A stretch of DNA of 27,240 nt, taken from NCBI GenBank assembly GCA_964407825.1, contig CAYOXD010000030.1, positions 1-27,240 on the forward strand, given 5' to 3'. The stretch is from CAYOXD01 sp964407825. GTDB lineage: Bacteria; Desulfobacterota; Desulfobacteria; Desulfobacterales; JAFDDL01. The translations under genes and the position numbers were made by a program. Of this stretch, positions 1 through 8,546 are shown in pieces (position 1 is the first letter of the stretch; every line of letters starts with the position of its first letter). The notes under the pieces were generated by a model. That model saw only the letters and a program-made list of their open reading frames with translations, was not told the DNA's origin and did no database searches.

Positions 1-994
1 CGGCGGAATTTCCCAGAAGGATATCCTCCAGCAGGGTCAGCACCAGCACCTCGAACGAATCCCGAATATCGGCCATCAGCCAGGCGAGGCATACCTGATG
101 TTTCCTGGACGCATCCTCCTGTGCGCCGATGGGGTAATAATAGGTCACCTGCCGGGGGGCTTCCCACCGGGGCTGGGACGGCACATCGGTATCCGGATCG
201 ACAACGGTAAACCGGTCGAGTATCTTCTCTGCGATAAAGGCGAGGGTCTCTGCCAGGGGCAGGTTGCCGTAGGTATAGAAATAGGCGTTGCTCGGGTGAT
301 AATGGCGGCGGTGAAAGGCCACGAGGGCCTCGTGGGTCAGGCTCGGAATCGCGGCCGGATCCCCGCCCGAGTTGAACTGATACGTGGTGTCCGGGTACAG
401 GGCGTTCAAAAGGGATCGCTGGCAGATCTGGTCGGGCGATGACATGGCCCCTTTCATCTCGTTGTAGACCACGCCCTTGTATACCAAACGCCTTCCGCCC
501 GCCTCCTCCGGCGCCGTCTCGAACTCCAGCCGATGGCCCTCCTGCTTGAAGTTGAGTGGAGCGATCTGCGGGAAGAACGCGGCGTCCAAATAGACATCCA
601 TCAGGTTGTAGTAGTCCTTCCGGTTCTGGGTACAGAAGGGGTACATGGTCCAGTCCGAGGCGGTAAAGGCGTTCATGAAGGTGTTGAGACTTCTCTTGAT
701 CATGGAAAAGAAGGGATCTCTGACCGGAAAACGCTTCGAGCCGCAAAGAACCGTATGCTCCAGTATGTGGGCCACACCGGTGGAGTCCCTGGGGACCGTC
801 TTAAAGGCGACGCTGAAGGTGTTCTCCTTATCCTCACTGCTGATGTGAACCAATCTCGCACCGCTTCCCTGATGCCGGAGGCGATAATATGTGCTGCGAA
901 TCTCGGCCAGGGTGGCGATCTCTTCCACCACGCATCCGGAGAGGATGTCGCCCACGTGAATCCCGGGATTGTTTTTATCTTTGAATTGGGTCAT
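1..994 (-). CDS. Presequence-protease-like M16C metallopeptidase (insulinase family), 3' end missing
   Basis: The reading frame is open from an ATG at 994 to the window edge, giving the first 331 residues. It holds the inverted zinc motif HILEH at residues 76-80 (H76, E79 and H80 as zinc/catalytic residues) within a TGVAHILEH context. This and the LLGNSA segment near residue 330 are typical of the PreP/Cym1/PITRM1 (M16C) branch. M16C enzymes are about 970-1000 residues long and degrade short unfolded peptides in a closed chamber, so about two thirds of the protein lies outside the window. No signal peptide is seen, which suggests a cytosolic enzyme. The family call is secure; the substrate is not known. 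Confidence 0.9.
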   Translation of the reverse strand, partial: MTQFKDKNNPGIHVGDILSGCVVEEIATLAEIRSTYYRLRHQGSGARLVHISSEDKENTFSVAFKTVPRDSTGVAHILEHTVLCGSKRFPVRDPFFSMIKRSLNTFMNAFTASDWTMYPFCTQNRKDYYNLMDVYLDAAFFPQIAPLNFKQEGHRLEFETAPEEAGGRRLVYKGVVYNEMKGAMSSPDQICQRSLLNALYPDTTYQFNSGGDPAAIPSLTHEALVAFHRRHYHPSNAYFYTYGNLPLAETLAFIAEKILDRFTVVDPDTDVPSQPRWEAPRQVTYYYPIGAQEDASRKHQVCLAWLMADIRDSFEVLVLTLLEDILLGNSA

Positions 995-1175
995 GGCCTG
1001 GTTCCTTGGGTCCTTTCACCGGAACGGACGCAGGAGCGTGCATGCCGGCAAAAAGATTCTAAATCGTAACACTTCCGGCAAGGCCGGAAATGGCAATGGG
1101 ATAACGCCAGAAACAGGCGTCCACCCGGAAGCCGACACCGGGCGGACGCCATCGATCCTGGGTCACCCATATCTC

Positions 1176-1198
1176 CCCGTTGTCCCGATGACAGCGGG
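1176..1198 (-). other. Stem-loop just 3' of the small winged-helix gene
   Basis: Nine-base arms at 1176-1184 and 1190-1198 pair with one G-U wobble around a 5-nt loop. The hairpin lies 4 nt beyond the minus-strand stop at 1202. No U-tract follows on the minus strand, so it is not a canonical intrinsic terminator. It could be an RNA 3'-end stabiliser or a processing site before the peptidase gene. Confidence 0.4.
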
Positions 1199-1201
1199 AG
1201 A

Positions 1202-1573
1202 TCACACGGAGGTGTAAACCCCTCTGCTCTTACGATGAATACGTTCTGTCTTGCTGAGTCTGAAGATGATGTTTCGCAGCTTCTTGTCGTCGTATCCTGT
1301 TTTGTCTTTTATCTCGGCAAATCCGGCGCCGTCTTCGGCCTGTTGAATGATTTCGAGCACCTGATCGGAGGCGCTGGAGGCGGTCCTGCCGCCGGATGCC
1401 GCCGGTTGCCGTCGCCCGCGAGATGATAACGCACCGGATCTCAACAACTTCTCAATTCGATCCATCCGTTCCAGGAGCTTCTCGACATCCTTCTTGGTGG
1501 GGACATTGTATTGCTGCATGAAGAATTTCACCATTGCATCGAAACTGACAGCCTTGCCCTTTTTCTTCGGCAT
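1202..1573 (-). CDS. Small protein with coiled-coil N-terminus and winged-helix-like C-terminus
   Basis: This 123-residue protein starts at an ATG at 1573 behind a near-perfect ribosome site, AAGGAGG, 5 nt upstream, which makes the gene credible. Residues 1-12 are lysine-rich. Residues about 25-45 (VEKLLERMDRIEKLL) look like an amphipathic helix or short coiled coil. Residues 46-70 are a Ser/Ala/Arg-rich linker. Residues 70-123 read as a compact helix-turn-helix with a basic wing ending in RKSRGVYTSV. I do not recognise a named family. A DNA-binding, possibly nucleoid or regulatory, role is inferred from charge and fold pattern only. Its upstream region holds a fair promoter and a small inverted repeat that could be a target for autoregulation. 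Confidence 0.75.
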   Translation of the reverse strand: MPKKKGKAVSFDAMVKFFMQQYNVPTKKDVEKLLERMDRIEKLLRSGALSSRGRRQPAASGGRTASSASDQVLEIIQQAEDGAGFAEIKDKTGYDDKKLRNIIFRLSKTERIHRKSRGVYTSV

Positions 1574-1645
1574 TGTGACCTCCTTGTATGACGTGAATTA
1601 AACACGTGCCGAACAGCTCTGAAGGGTTCTGTAACCACCTAAAAA

Positions 1646-1674
1646 AAAGTACGCGATCAAAAGCGAAAAGTCAA
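1646..1674 (-). promoter_or_regulatory. Candidate sigma-70 promoter for the small winged-helix gene
   Basis: On the minus strand TTGACT (1669-1674) is followed after exactly 17 nt by TACTTT (1646-1651). The -35 matches consensus at 5 of 6 positions; the -10 is weak. Transcription would start near 1639, giving a leader of about 65 nt. That leader contains the inverted repeat ACGTG-7 nt-CACGT (1591-1607). Confidence 0.4.
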
Positions 1675-1850
1675 GCAGTGATACTGGAATATATCGTTAT
1701 TCCCCGCTTTTTATGAAATTGGCGGTTGACTTCTAGCTGTTGACGATCAATTCAACCGAGGAGAGGAGACGATGCTCTGTGATTGATGCACCATAAGAAA
1801 AAAAGTCGAAGGATTCAAGTCTTAGGGTCACGGAAATAATGTTTCATCTG

Positions 1851-1904
1851 CGACTATGCCGTGATCGGCCAGGTTTAATGGACCTTGTTCAATTAGAATC
1901 GCTG
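1851..1904 (+). repeat. Dispersed 54-bp repeat, copy 1
   Basis: This stretch matches 11027-11080 with one substitution and two compensating single-base indels, in the same orientation. Both copies lie between a minus-strand gene and a plus-strand gene, upstream of the plus-strand start (here 54 nt before rsmA). On the minus strand this copy is open and reads toward a peptide containing ADHGIV, followed by a stop. It may be a gene remnant or a small mobile or regulatory element. Confidence 0.8.
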
Positions 1905-1957
1905 GGTCTGAAGGGTCAGGCTTGACACTGGGGGGAATGGGGAGATAGTAAATCAGG

Positions 1958-2809
1958 ATGACATCACCGGCAACACTCATGAGGGCCTGGGGGATGCACC
2001 CCAAAAAGCAGCTGGGGCAAAACTTCCTGGCGGATCCCTCCACGGCAAAGATGATCATCGCCCGGGCCGGCGTGGCCACGACGGATTGCGTACTGGAGAT
2101 CGGCCCGGGACTGGGGGCCCTGACCGTGCCTCTGGCCATGGCGGCGGATCGCGTCTGGGCGGTGGAAAAGGATACCCAGCTCCTGGCGGTGCTCAAGGCC
2201 GAGCTGACCGTGAACCGGCTCGCCAACGTCACCGTGGTGAACCGGGACATCCTGCGCTTCGACATCACGGCCCTTGCCCGAGAGGCGGGCGCCCCCCTGG
2301 TGGTGTTCGGCAATCTTCCCTACAACATTTCCTCCCAGGTGCTCGTGCAGCTGATCGGGGCCAGGGCATGCGTCTCCCGCTGCTACCTCATGTTCCAGAG
2401 GGAGCTCTCGGAACGTCTCACCGCACCCCCCGGCTCCAGGGACTACGGCCGCCTGTCGGTCATGCTCCAGTACTGCGCAACCGTAGGCCCCCTTGCCACG
2501 GTAAGGGCGAACCTCTTTTACCCCAAACCCAAGATCGATTCGGAAATCATCGAGATCGACTTCACCCGCCCCCCCGGGTTTTCGGTCCAGGACGAGGCCT
2601 TCCTGTTCCAGGTGATAAAAGCCGCCTTTTCAAAGCGCAGAAAGACGCTTAAGAACGCGCTGACGAAGAGCTTTCTCCAGATGGACGCCGGCTCCATCGA
2701 TGCGGGGCTCGAAGCCGCCGTCATCGATCCGGTCCGCCGGGCCGAAACCCTCTCGGTGTCGGAGTTTGTCCGGCTGGCGGAATGTCTCATCACATATGCT
2801 CGGCGATAG
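1958..2809 (+). CDS. rsmA: 16S rRNA dimethyladenosine transferase RsmA/KsgA
   Basis: The 283-residue protein has the full KsgA pattern: KKQLGQNFL near residues 16-24, the SAM-binding motif EIGPGLGALT at 47-56, and the catalytic NLPYNIS motif at 119-125. KsgA dimethylates two adjacent adenines at the 3' end of 16S rRNA during small-subunit maturation. The length fits the family. The ATG at 1958 is preferred because MTSPxTL is a common KsgA N-terminus in this group, although its ribosome site is poor. ATG codons at residues 8 and 13 are alternatives. The last 20 nt overlap the 3' end of the convergent GAPDH gene. Confidence 0.96.
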   Translation: MTSPATLMRAWGMHPKKQLGQNFLADPSTAKMIIARAGVATTDCVLEIGPGLGALTVPLAMAADRVWAVEKDTQLLAVLKAELTVNRLANVTVVNRDILRFDITALAREAGAPLVVFGNLPYNISSQVLVQLIGARACVSRCYLMFQRELSERLTAPPGSRDYGRLSVMLQYCATVGPLATVRANLFYPKPKIDSEIIEIDFTRPPGFSVQDEAFLFQVIKAAFSKRRKTLKNALTKSFLQMDAGSIDAGLEAAVIDPVRRAETLSVSEFVRLAECLITYARR

Positions 2810-4055
2810 ACACCGTTCGGTCCCCGAGCATGTTCACGTAGCTGCCCAACTCGTTGTCGTACCAGCCGTAGATCACGGCCTGGGTCATGGGGACCCGGAT
2901 TCCGGTCTCCTGCAGGGAAGAGAGCAGCCTTGCGTCCAGTCCGGGCACCTTGCCAAGGTCTAAGGTCAGCTCCGCCGTGCGGGTGTGGGTCTCGTGGCCT
3001 TCGATGATGGCCGCGGCCCGGGGGGTACCCGTGATGTCGCAGGAAACGTTCTGCTGCTCCGAGTAGCACAGGTAGCCATTGGGATCGTCGGCCATGGCCT
3101 GACGATAGACGGCATTGATGCTCTCCCTGCGGATGGACTCGCCGGTCATCTCCTCCTGGAAGTTCACCACCAGGATGATGAGCGAGCCGGTGACCGTGGG
3201 AATCCGGACGGACTCGGCGATGAAGCCGATCTCGTTCATCTCCGGGATGACGAGGCGCAGGGCCTTTGCCGCGCCGGTGGTGGTGAGGATGATGTTGTTC
3301 ATGATGCTGCGGTTCTTCCGCAGATCGGTCTTTCCGGTCTTGGGCAGCCGGTCCAACACCTCCTGAGAGCCGGTGGCGGCATGGATCGTGGCCATGGAGG
3401 CGGAAAGAATTCTCCTGGCACCGAAGTGGTTGATCAGCGGCTTTATCATGTGGGCCAGACAGGTGGTGGTGCAGGAGGCATTGGAGATGATCCGGTGATG
3501 CCGAGGGTCATAGTTGCTGTCATTGATGCCCATGACGGTGGTGACCGCATCCTCGGGCATGGGGGCACGTTTGTCGGCGATCTTGAAGGGTGCCGACACG
3601 ATCACCTTCCCGGCCCCGGCCTCCAGGTGCCCCCGGGCAGCGCCCTTCGGGTGATCCGGTCCGAGGGTCGGATCCAGGAACTGGCCTGTGGTGTCCACCA
3701 CCAGGCGGACCTCTTTCTCCCCCCACTGGATGCGGGCGGGATTTCGCTCAGACCGAAGAAAGGTGACCCGGATCCCATCGATCATCATCGAACCGCCGGC
3801 TTCGTCCAACTCGCTGATCACGGGCGCGGCCTTCACAGCCCCGTACAGATAGCGATCCAGCGCGCCGTAAGTGGAGTCTCTCTCCACGTAATGCGCGATA
3901 TCCTGGAGGCCGGTTCCCACCTCCCGGCCCACATTGACCACGATCTCCTCGAAATATTTCCGTCCCAGGTGGTGCCACAGGGTCAATTTACCGATACGAC
4001 CAAGCCCGTTGATGCCAAGTTGACGCACCTGACTTCTTTCCCCGACCTGAATCAT
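2790..4055 (-). CDS. Glyceraldehyde-3-phosphate dehydrogenase family protein, long form
   Basis: The ATG at 4055 follows GGAGGAAGC. Landmarks are the Rossmann motif NGLGRIG (16-22), the active-site SNASCTTTC with Cys195, the His in ATIHAATG (H225), TTTGAAKAL, and the C-terminal GWYDNELGSYVNMLGD. These identify a GAPDH-type phosphorylating aldehyde dehydrogenase. At 421 residues it is about 85 longer than standard GapA. The usual Asn after SCTT is Thr (SCTTTC), and extra segments lie in the N-terminal half. Glycolysis/gluconeogenesis is the likely role; another phosphorylated aldehyde is possible. Its 3' end overlaps rsmA by 20 nt tail-to-tail. Upstream, 179 nt of partly low-complexity DNA separate it from the 1397-residue gene. 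Confidence 0.88.
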   Translation of the reverse strand: MIQVGERSQVRQLGINGLGRIGKLTLWHHLGRKYFEEIVVNVGREVGTGLQDIAHYVERDSTYGALDRYLYGAVKAAPVISELDEAGGSMMIDGIRVTFLRSERNPARIQWGEKEVRLVVDTTGQFLDPTLGPDHPKGAARGHLEAGAGKVIVSAPFKIADKRAPMPEDAVTTVMGINDSNYDPRHHRIISNASCTTTCLAHMIKPLINHFGARRILSASMATIHAATGSQEVLDRLPKTGKTDLRKNRSIMNNIILTTTGAAKALRLVIPEMNEIGFIAESVRIPTVTGSLIILVVNFQEEMTGESIRRESINAVYRQAMADDPNGYLCYSEQQNVSCDITGTPRAAAIIEGHETHTRTAELTLDLGKVPGLDARLLSSLQETGIRVPMTQAVIYGWYDNELGSYVNMLGDRTVSIAEHM

Positions 4056-4084
4056 GATAGCTTCCTCCGCTGTTGCGCTGCCAC

Positions 4085-4195
4085 GCCAGTTCGATTTCCT
4101 TTGATTGCATCGGGATCGAAATCGATGTTCTCTTCTTTTCGATTTCGGCAGCGATCCCGATTTCGATTCGGATGATCCCGGCGGGATTGGTCAGC
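4085..4195. repeat. Low-complexity TCGAT/ATCGG-type array
   Basis: This intergenic stretch is built from imperfect short units resembling ATCGGGATCGAAATCGAT and its complement. It has no coding sense. It resembles in style, but not in sequence, the TCGTTG-type array at 11.97-12.21 kb. It lies between two minus-strand genes, so it would be transcribed if they are co-transcribed. Confidence 0.6.
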
Positions 4196-4234
4196 CGCTG
4201 ATCTGCTCCGTTTCAATTATTCCACGTCCCGTCA

Positions 4235-7200
4235 TCACGACTCCTTTACCTTCATGCTGCCAAGGTAAACCGAGCCGCTTCGACCGTCAATACTTATATG
4301 GTCGCCGGACTTTACCATCGTCTGGTGAAAGGTGAACTGCCCCTCATTTTCGTCACAAATGAGGTCTTCGCATCCCACCACGCAGGTCTTGCCCATCCGG
4401 TGGGCCACCACCGCCGCATGGGAGGTGAGCCCCCCCCTTGCGGTAAGAAGACCGTCGGCTGCGAATATCTCCCGGATATCGTCCGGCACCGTATCACCGC
4501 GAATCAGGATGAGGGAAATGCCCGGCTCCGTGTTGCGCCAGTGATCGATTTCCTCGAGACTGAACACCGCCCGGCCGCTCATGGCCCCGCCGCTGACGGC
4601 AACGCCATGGCCGAGAAGCCGCTCGTTGCAGTTTTCCGTCAAATCGAAAGTCAGTACCTTCTTTCGCTCCCGCATGGCCATGTCACGGGACTGGAGCACA
4701 TAGAGATCCTTCGGGTTCTCGCTTTCAAAGGTGAATTCGATCTCCTGGGGACTCCATCCCCGACGGTAGATGAGCTCATTTGCCCACTCCCCGAGCATGG
4801 CATAGATCTCAGGGAAATGGGACTCCAGGGTCACCTCCGATTCCCGCTTCTCGATTTCTCGCTGCATCTCCGAGATGGGAAGTGTCTTGACGAGGCCCGC
4901 CACCACATCCTCCCCCTGATTGCCCAGGGTGAAATCCCCCCACAGCTTCAGGGTATCGCCGGACCACCGGGGGTTGTGGGTGAAGACCACGCCGGTGCCC
5001 GAGGACCGGGAGAGGTTCCCGAACACCATGGCCTGAACCGTCACGGTGGTGCCCCAGTCGTTGGAGATCTCGATGATCTGACGGTAGGTCCGGGCCTTGG
5101 GTGACTCCCAGGAGTCGAGCACCTTCTTGATGATCAGGGTCAGCTGCTCGAAGGGGTTCTCCTGAATCTCGATGCCGTGGTCCATCACCAGGGTCTTGTA
5201 GGTGAGGGCCATCCGCCGCATTTCCTCTCCCGGCAAGCCGCGCTTGTAAGCAACGCCCACCCGGCGCTTGAAATCGGCCATGACCGCATCGAAGTCGTTC
5301 CGGGAAAGTCCGAAGGACATCCCGTAGCACTGCATGAACCGGCGGTAGTTATCCCAGGCGAACCAGGTGTTGCCCGTATACCCGGCGATTCCGGCGGCGA
5401 TTTCCTCGTTGAGGCCCACATCGAGAAACGTGTCCATCATGCCCGGTTGGGAAATGGGCGAACCGCTGCGCACGGACACCAGGAGCGGATTTTTCGGATC
5501 GCCGAATACCTTGCCGCTGGTCTTTTCCAGAATGCTCATGTGCTCGGCCAGCTGCTCCCGGAAATTCTGTTCCGCGGGCGGATAGGTTTCGATGATGTCC
5601 CGGGAGCGGAACACCTCCGTAGTGATGATGAAACCAGGGGGAACCGGCAGGCCGAACTGCTTGAGCCGCGACAGATGGTATCCCTTGGCGCCGAGATAGA
5701 TAATCCGGAAGAGGCGCTTGTCGCTGTTGTCCAGGATGGTGATGGCCCGCTTGGGATCATAGTTGAGAAGCTGCTGGAGCTTGTCCGGTTGCAGCTTGTC
5801 GGACTGGTGAAAGAGGGTGTTCAGGATGCGGTTCAAAAAGTAATCCAGGGCCTGTAGTCCCAGGGACATGGCAATTTGATCCCTGAGGAAGATCTCCGAT
5901 ATCCGATGCACCAGCTTGTCGTCCTCGCCCTCGCCCTCGCCTCCCTGCCGGGGCAGGTACTTGGGCAGGATCTGGTCCACCTCGATGCGGCTGAAGATGC
6001 GGTTGAGGTTCTCCTCGTGAATATTGTTGAAGTAGTCGTTGACGATGTTCTTCACCGCCTGGGCAAAGCCCTTTATGATGTCCAGGTACTGGGTGAAGGT
6101 AAAGCCCCTCATCTCCAGGGAGAGGGACAGGAAATCCAGCTGACGTTCAAACTCCAGGGAGGAAATACCGTCGAGCTTAAGGGCCCGGCCGAAGAGCTGC
6201 AGCAGATCGTAAATCTGGAAGAAGGTCGCCTTGGTGATGAGGTTCAGATCGATCCTGGAGATGCATTCCTCGAAAAGGGCGTTGACCATGGATTCTACCC
6301 GGAAGGTAAGTCCGAGTCCGTCGAACTTCAACTCGTTGTAAGAGCCGTACATGGAGGGGATATCGATGGTGAAATGCCGTTTCTTGTAAATATTCTCCCT
6401 TGCCTCGTAATGTTCCGGTGAGAGGATCAGCGCCTTGATGGTCTCCAGAAAGCCGATGAGCCCCCCCAGCTTGCGCTTGGGCTCGCTTTCGGCAAGGGCC
6501 GCCTCCAGGTCCTTCAAATTGGGGAACCCCTCTTGCCGGAGCTTCGCCAGGTACTGATCCATATCCGTGAAATCGAGCCGGTACTTCTGGTGGAGAAGCT
6601 TGTACAATTTTGCGGCGAGACGCACCCGCGTCACATTGATGTCCCCCCCAACGGCGGGCCCGATCACCAACCGCGCCAAGCGCCCATCGGACAGGTGCAA
6701 CAGGTCGTCGGGCAGCTGAAGCCCGCTTCCGGCCAGTTCCCGGAGGACCCGGTGGACCCCGTCCACATACCCGCCCGTGTCCGTAATCTGATCGAAGAGA
6801 TAGGGCGGCAAATAGTCCTTCAGAACCTCCTTGTCCCGGGTCGCCCAGAAGATCAGGGTGGCCCGCATAAACCCCAGGATCCGATTGCTGCTCTCCACAT
6901 GGCTCTGCTTCCGAAGGAAGTGCACCAGCAGATCCTTGCGGTGGGTGATCTCGTCGATCTCCGTGGAAATGTCGCGGAGCCTACCCTCAGCGCCAATATC
7001 GTTGAAGTAGACGGGGAAGAGCCGCGCCAGTTGCTTGACGAAATTGTAAACGGGCTCGATGGGACTGTTCAGAAGCCGCGTGATGTCCCGGGGAAATAGA
7101 TCCGTATCCTTGATGAAAACACCGCAGACCGACAGATGAATGGTCAGATAGGACAGGAGCTTCGGCGACCATTTGGGGTTCAGCTGGATCAGCTCCAGCC

Positions 7201-8428
7201 AGGTGCGGATATTGAGGATGTGCGCGTTGTTGGCCTTGATCTGCCAATCGTTGCCCACGCCGCTGATCTTGGGCGCCTGAAATCCCAGGTCGATCATGGA
7301 ATCGATGTACAGATTGATCAGATCGCTCTCATTGGTCTCGTAGACGCCCTTGCCCATGGTCAGGGCACAGCTGAGGCCCGTAGCGGGGAACTTCCGGGTC
7401 CCGGTCTTCAGGATGGTGAAGGTCTTGTCGATCAGCCCCTTGATCTCCCGGTGAGACTCATGCCCGATGAGCCAGCTCAAGGTCCGGTTGATATCCCTTA
7501 GGGCCTCCTCGTGGCCGAGGGACAGCCCCGCTATGGACATCATGTGAAAGAGAAAAATAATCCGCCACCGGTATCCGGCCGTTTCATCAGGCCCCAGGGT
7601 CTGGAGCTGCTGGGGGATGCCCCGATAGGCCGCCACGATTTCGTGGAATCCGGGCAGGCCGAGAAGTTGTTCGAGCAGCACCGGGCTGTGGGCCGGCATA
7701 GCCGCGAAATAGCCATCCAGGGTCTCCTGGGCCGCCGCCAGGCGCTGGTGGGAAATATCTTGAAAGAGACTGGAAAAGTCCACACCGACGGTTGTCTTTC
7801 CGATTTCCCTTTCAAACCACGCCTGGGGGTCGACCTCCTTGCGCCAATAGGCGTAGGTGCTCGAAAAATAGACGCCCAGGAGCGCATTGAGGGCCGCCAG
7901 CACCGGCTCGATCCCGTCAACTGTCATGTCCTGAAACAACGCCCCCAGGCGCTTGAGCTGATAGAAGCTCCGGACGAAGAGAAAGAACTGCGGCTGCGGC
8001 AGCTGCCGGACCTCGTCGAAGCACGTGGCCACGGACGGCAGGAATCGATCCAGATCGGTCTTGGCGTCCTTGATAATCTTCTGGATGTAGAGCAGCAGGT
8101 TGTCCGCCGCATCGGCCCGGACCTTGGGATCCGCGCTCTCGTGGATGGCCCGCAGCAGGATGCCGATCAGAAGATCCGCGGCCTCGGGTCCCCGGGCATG
8201 GCCTGCCAGCAGATGAAAGTAGTCGAGGGCGTAGCCCCTTGCCTCCTTGACAATGAACTCCCAATTCCGGTAAGGGTGCGACAGCTCCTTGAGGAAGGTC
8301 GTCACCCCCTCCATCAAGCCGTAATACCGGGACATCACGTCCCGTAACACCTCATACTTGGGATCGATGGCCACGTCGACATGATAGTCGGCGATGTTGA
8401 CCTCAAGGGCCTTGGATTGAATCTGCAC
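4235..8428 (-). CDS. Large PEP/pyruvate-binding-type phosphotransferase with N-terminal helical region, no PEP barrel
   Basis: A 1397-residue protein starting at GTG 8428 behind GGAGG. Residues about 905-1240 form a pyruvate-phosphate-dikinase-type ATP-binding domain, with GAKGYHLSRL at about 912 and PVPPGFIITTEVF soon after, then SVRSGSPISQPGMMDTFL. Residues about 1290-1390 are the swivelling phosphohistidine domain, with GGLTSHAAVVAHRMG and His1337 as the phospho-acceptor. The C-terminal TIM barrel that binds PEP/pyruvate in PpdK and PpsA is absent. Residues 1-900 are mostly helical and match nothing I recognise. The layout recalls glucan water dikinase and rifampin phosphotransferase, where ATP phosphorylates a histidine and then a non-PEP substrate. 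The acceptor is unknown. The cytosol is likely, since no signal or membrane segment is seen. Confidence 0.85.
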   Translation of the reverse strand: MQIQSKALEVNIADYHVDVAIDPKYEVLRDVMSRYYGLMEGVTTFLKELSHPYRNWEFIVKEARGYALDYFHLLAGHARGPEAADLLIGILLRAIHESADPKVRADAADNLLLYIQKIIKDAKTDLDRFLPSVATCFDEVRQLPQPQFFLFVRSFYQLKRLGALFQDMTVDGIEPVLAALNALLGVYFSSTYAYWRKEVDPQAWFEREIGKTTVGVDFSSLFQDISHQRLAAAQETLDGYFAAMPAHSPVLLEQLLGLPGFHEIVAAYRGIPQQLQTLGPDETAGYRWRIIFLFHMMSIAGLSLGHEEALRDINRTLSWLIGHESHREIKGLIDKTFTILKTGTRKFPATGLSCALTMGKGVYETNESDLINLYIDSMIDLGFQAPKISGVGNDWQIKANNAHILNIRTWLELIQLNPKWSPKLLSYLTIHLSVCGVFIKDTDLFPRDITRLLNSPIEPVYNFVKQLARLFPVYFNDIGAEGRLRDISTEIDEITHRKDLLVHFLRKQSHVESSNRILGFMRATLIFWATRDKEVLKDYLPPYLFDQITDTGGYVDGVHRVLRELAGSGLQLPDDLLHLSDGRLARLVIGPAVGGDINVTRVRLAAKLYKLLHQKYRLDFTDMDQYLAKLRQEGFPNLKDLEAALAESEPKRKLGGLIGFLETIKALILSPEHYEARENIYKKRHFTIDIPSMYGSYNELKFDGLGLTFRVESMVNALFEECISRIDLNLITKATFFQIYDLLQLFGRALKLDGISSLEFERQLDFLSLSLEMRGFTFTQYLDIIKGFAQAVKNIVNDYFNNIHEENLNRIFSRIEVDQILPKYLPRQGGEGEGEDDKLVHRISEIFLRDQIAMSLGLQALDYFLNRILNTLFHQSDKLQPDKLQQLLNYDPKRAITILDNSDKRLFRIIYLGAKGYHLSRLKQFGLPVPPGFIITTEVFRSRDIIETYPPAEQNFREQLAEHMSILEKTSGKVFGDPKNPLLVSVRSGSPISQPGMMDTFLDVGLNEEIAAGIAGYTGNTWFAWDNYRRFMQCYGMSFGLSRNDFDAVMADFKRRVGVAYKRGLPGEEMRRMALTYKTLVMDHGIEIQENPFEQLTLIIKKVLDSWESPKARTYRQIIEISNDWGTTVTVQAMVFGNLSRSSGTGVVFTHNPRWSGDTLKLWGDFTLGNQGEDVVAGLVKTLPISEMQREIEKRESEVTLESHFPEIYAMLGEWANELIYRRGWSPQEIEFTFESENPKDLYVLQSRDMAMRERKKVLTFDLTENCNERLLGHGVAVSGGAMSGRAVFSLEEIDHWRNTEPGISLILIRGDTVPDDIREIFAADGLLTARGGLTSHAAVVAHRMGKTCVVGCEDLICDENEGQFTFHQTMVKSGDHISIDGRSGSVYLGSMKVKES

Positions 8429-8546
8429 TGGCTCCCTCCACGCTGGACTGGCTGGAAGGGCCGACCTGAGCTTCCCTTCCCCCGGATAACATAAAACAAA
8501 AACTACCAGAGGCCGGTGCCCTTTTCAAGGGCAGGGCAAAGCGCCA

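Larger units (their letters stand above)
1574..1957. other. Divergent intergenic region (384 bp)
   Basis: The region lies between the minus-strand small gene (start 1573) and rsmA (start 1958). It is AT-richer than its surroundings. It holds the minus-strand promoter candidate, the ACGTG inverted repeat at 1591-1607, and copy 1 of the dispersed 54-bp repeat (1851-1904). No convincing plus-strand promoter for rsmA was found; TTGACT at about 1724 lacks a good -10 box. Confidence 0.6.

Noticed and set aside
1176..1198. Intrinsic terminator
   Set aside because: The hairpin is good but no U-tract follows on the minus strand, so it is listed only as a stem-loop.
1828..2313. Minus-strand open frame overlapping the 5' half of rsmA and copy 1 of the repeat
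   Set aside because: Most of it is antisense to rsmA. Only its tail through the repeat is interesting, and copy 2 carries a stop in the same region, so I do not call a gene.
2985..4175. Long plus-strand open frame (396 codons) opposite GAPDH
   Set aside because: It is Gly/His/Asp-rich filler typical of an antisense shadow; the minus strand has complete GAPDH motifs.
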